In this document: piece by piece, positions 63,835 to 64,000 of the stretch | Numbering within the stretch: the stretch's first letter is position 1 | Layout of the letters: every line of letters begins with the position of its first letter | NCBI GenBank assembly: GCA_965230615.1 | Contig: OZ246012.1 | Span: 1,736,001-1,800,000 of the forward strand | Length of the DNA stretch: 64,000 nt | DNA from: G965230615 sp965230615 | GTDB lineage: Bacteria; Pseudomonadota; Gammaproteobacteria; HTCC5015 | Direction of reading: 5' to 3' | Notes under the pieces: model-generated | Seen by the model: the letters and a program-made list of their open reading frames with translations, nothing else | The model's database searches: none | What the model was told of the DNA's origin: nothing | Position numbers and translations under genes: made by a program

Positions 63835-64000
63835 ATGTCCGTAAGCGTGGGCATTATCATGGGCTCTCAATCTGACTGGGAAACCATGCGACACGCGGCT
63901 GAAATGCTGGACAAACTCGGGGTTAGCTATGAGACCCGTGTCGTATCCGCACACCGCACACCTGATTTACTTTTTGAATACGCCGAAAGCGCGATGGCGC
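63835..64000 (+). CDS. purE: PurE, N5-CAIR mutase (partial, runs off the window)
   Basis: The first 55 codons are present. GIIMGSQSDWETM is the nucleotide-binding start of class I PurE, and VVSAHRTPD carries the catalytic histidine region. PurE rearranges N5-CAIR to CAIR in purine synthesis. GGAG lies 11 bases before the ATG. The gene is cut by the window edge. As a housekeeping gene, it marks the border of the cassette region. Confidence 0.95.
   Translation, partial: MSVSVGIIMGSQSDWETMRHAAEMLDKLGVSYETRVVSAHRTPDLLFEYAESAMA

Overview
The window looks like a marine-type gammaproteobacterial chromosome (inference). The support is gltX followed by tRNA-Ala(GGC) and tRNA-Glu(UUC), a complete gsp type II secretion operon with a rhombosortase and GlyGly-CTERM substrates, a type I-F CRISPR-Cas locus, and purE at the right edge. 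No rRNA and no complete insertion sequence was seen.

Layout. 1-4250: a GntR/ABC-transporter operon, an orphan ParD-like antitoxin, a ClpS-like adaptor and an XRE regulator. 4310-21540: a type I-F CRISPR-Cas locus read leftward. One cas operon (cas1, cas2-3, csy1, csy2, csy3, cas6f) is preceded by a WYL regulator and followed by an AAA/DUF4143 ATPase. It lies between two arrays, of 58 and 29 repeats, whose repeats have different loop sequences. Both leaders carry two IHF-like sites at the same spacing. 21600-24020: repeats sharing sequence with the 3' end of tRNA-Glu, two tRNAs and gltX. 24100-30180: a PP2C phosphatase, a membrane protein, a sterol-desaturase-family protein, an arsenosugar cluster (arsS plus two glycosyltransferases) behind a possibly structured leader, and a MipA/OmpV porin. 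30435-43410: gspC-N, with a rhombosortase gene inverted between gspF and gspG. 43941-48382: two tandem beta-helix proteins ending in GlyGly-CTERM tails, the likely substrates of the T2SS and the rhombosortase.

48500-56330: a GT61 glycosyltransferase, two AT-rich unknowns, a DUF3179 protein and a secreted protein made of three Cu/Zn-SOD-like domains, separated by long non-coding stretches. 56900-63120: small unknown genes, all on the minus strand. Most are separated by attC-like imperfect palindromes with boxes resembling RYYYAAC and GTTRRRY. This is a cassette array with no integron integrase in the window (a CALIN), and it includes a tRNA-Cys gene. 63120-64000: a palindromic AT-rich element, a 35-bp tandem duplication and the start of purE.

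The most notable points are the integrase-less cassette array carrying tRNA-Cys, the two-repeat I-F locus with an internal spacer-block duplication and a spacer resembling the other array's repeat, the rhombosortase inside the gsp operon next to its likely substrates, and the three-domain SOD-like protein. All family calls come from reading the sequence; no database search was run.
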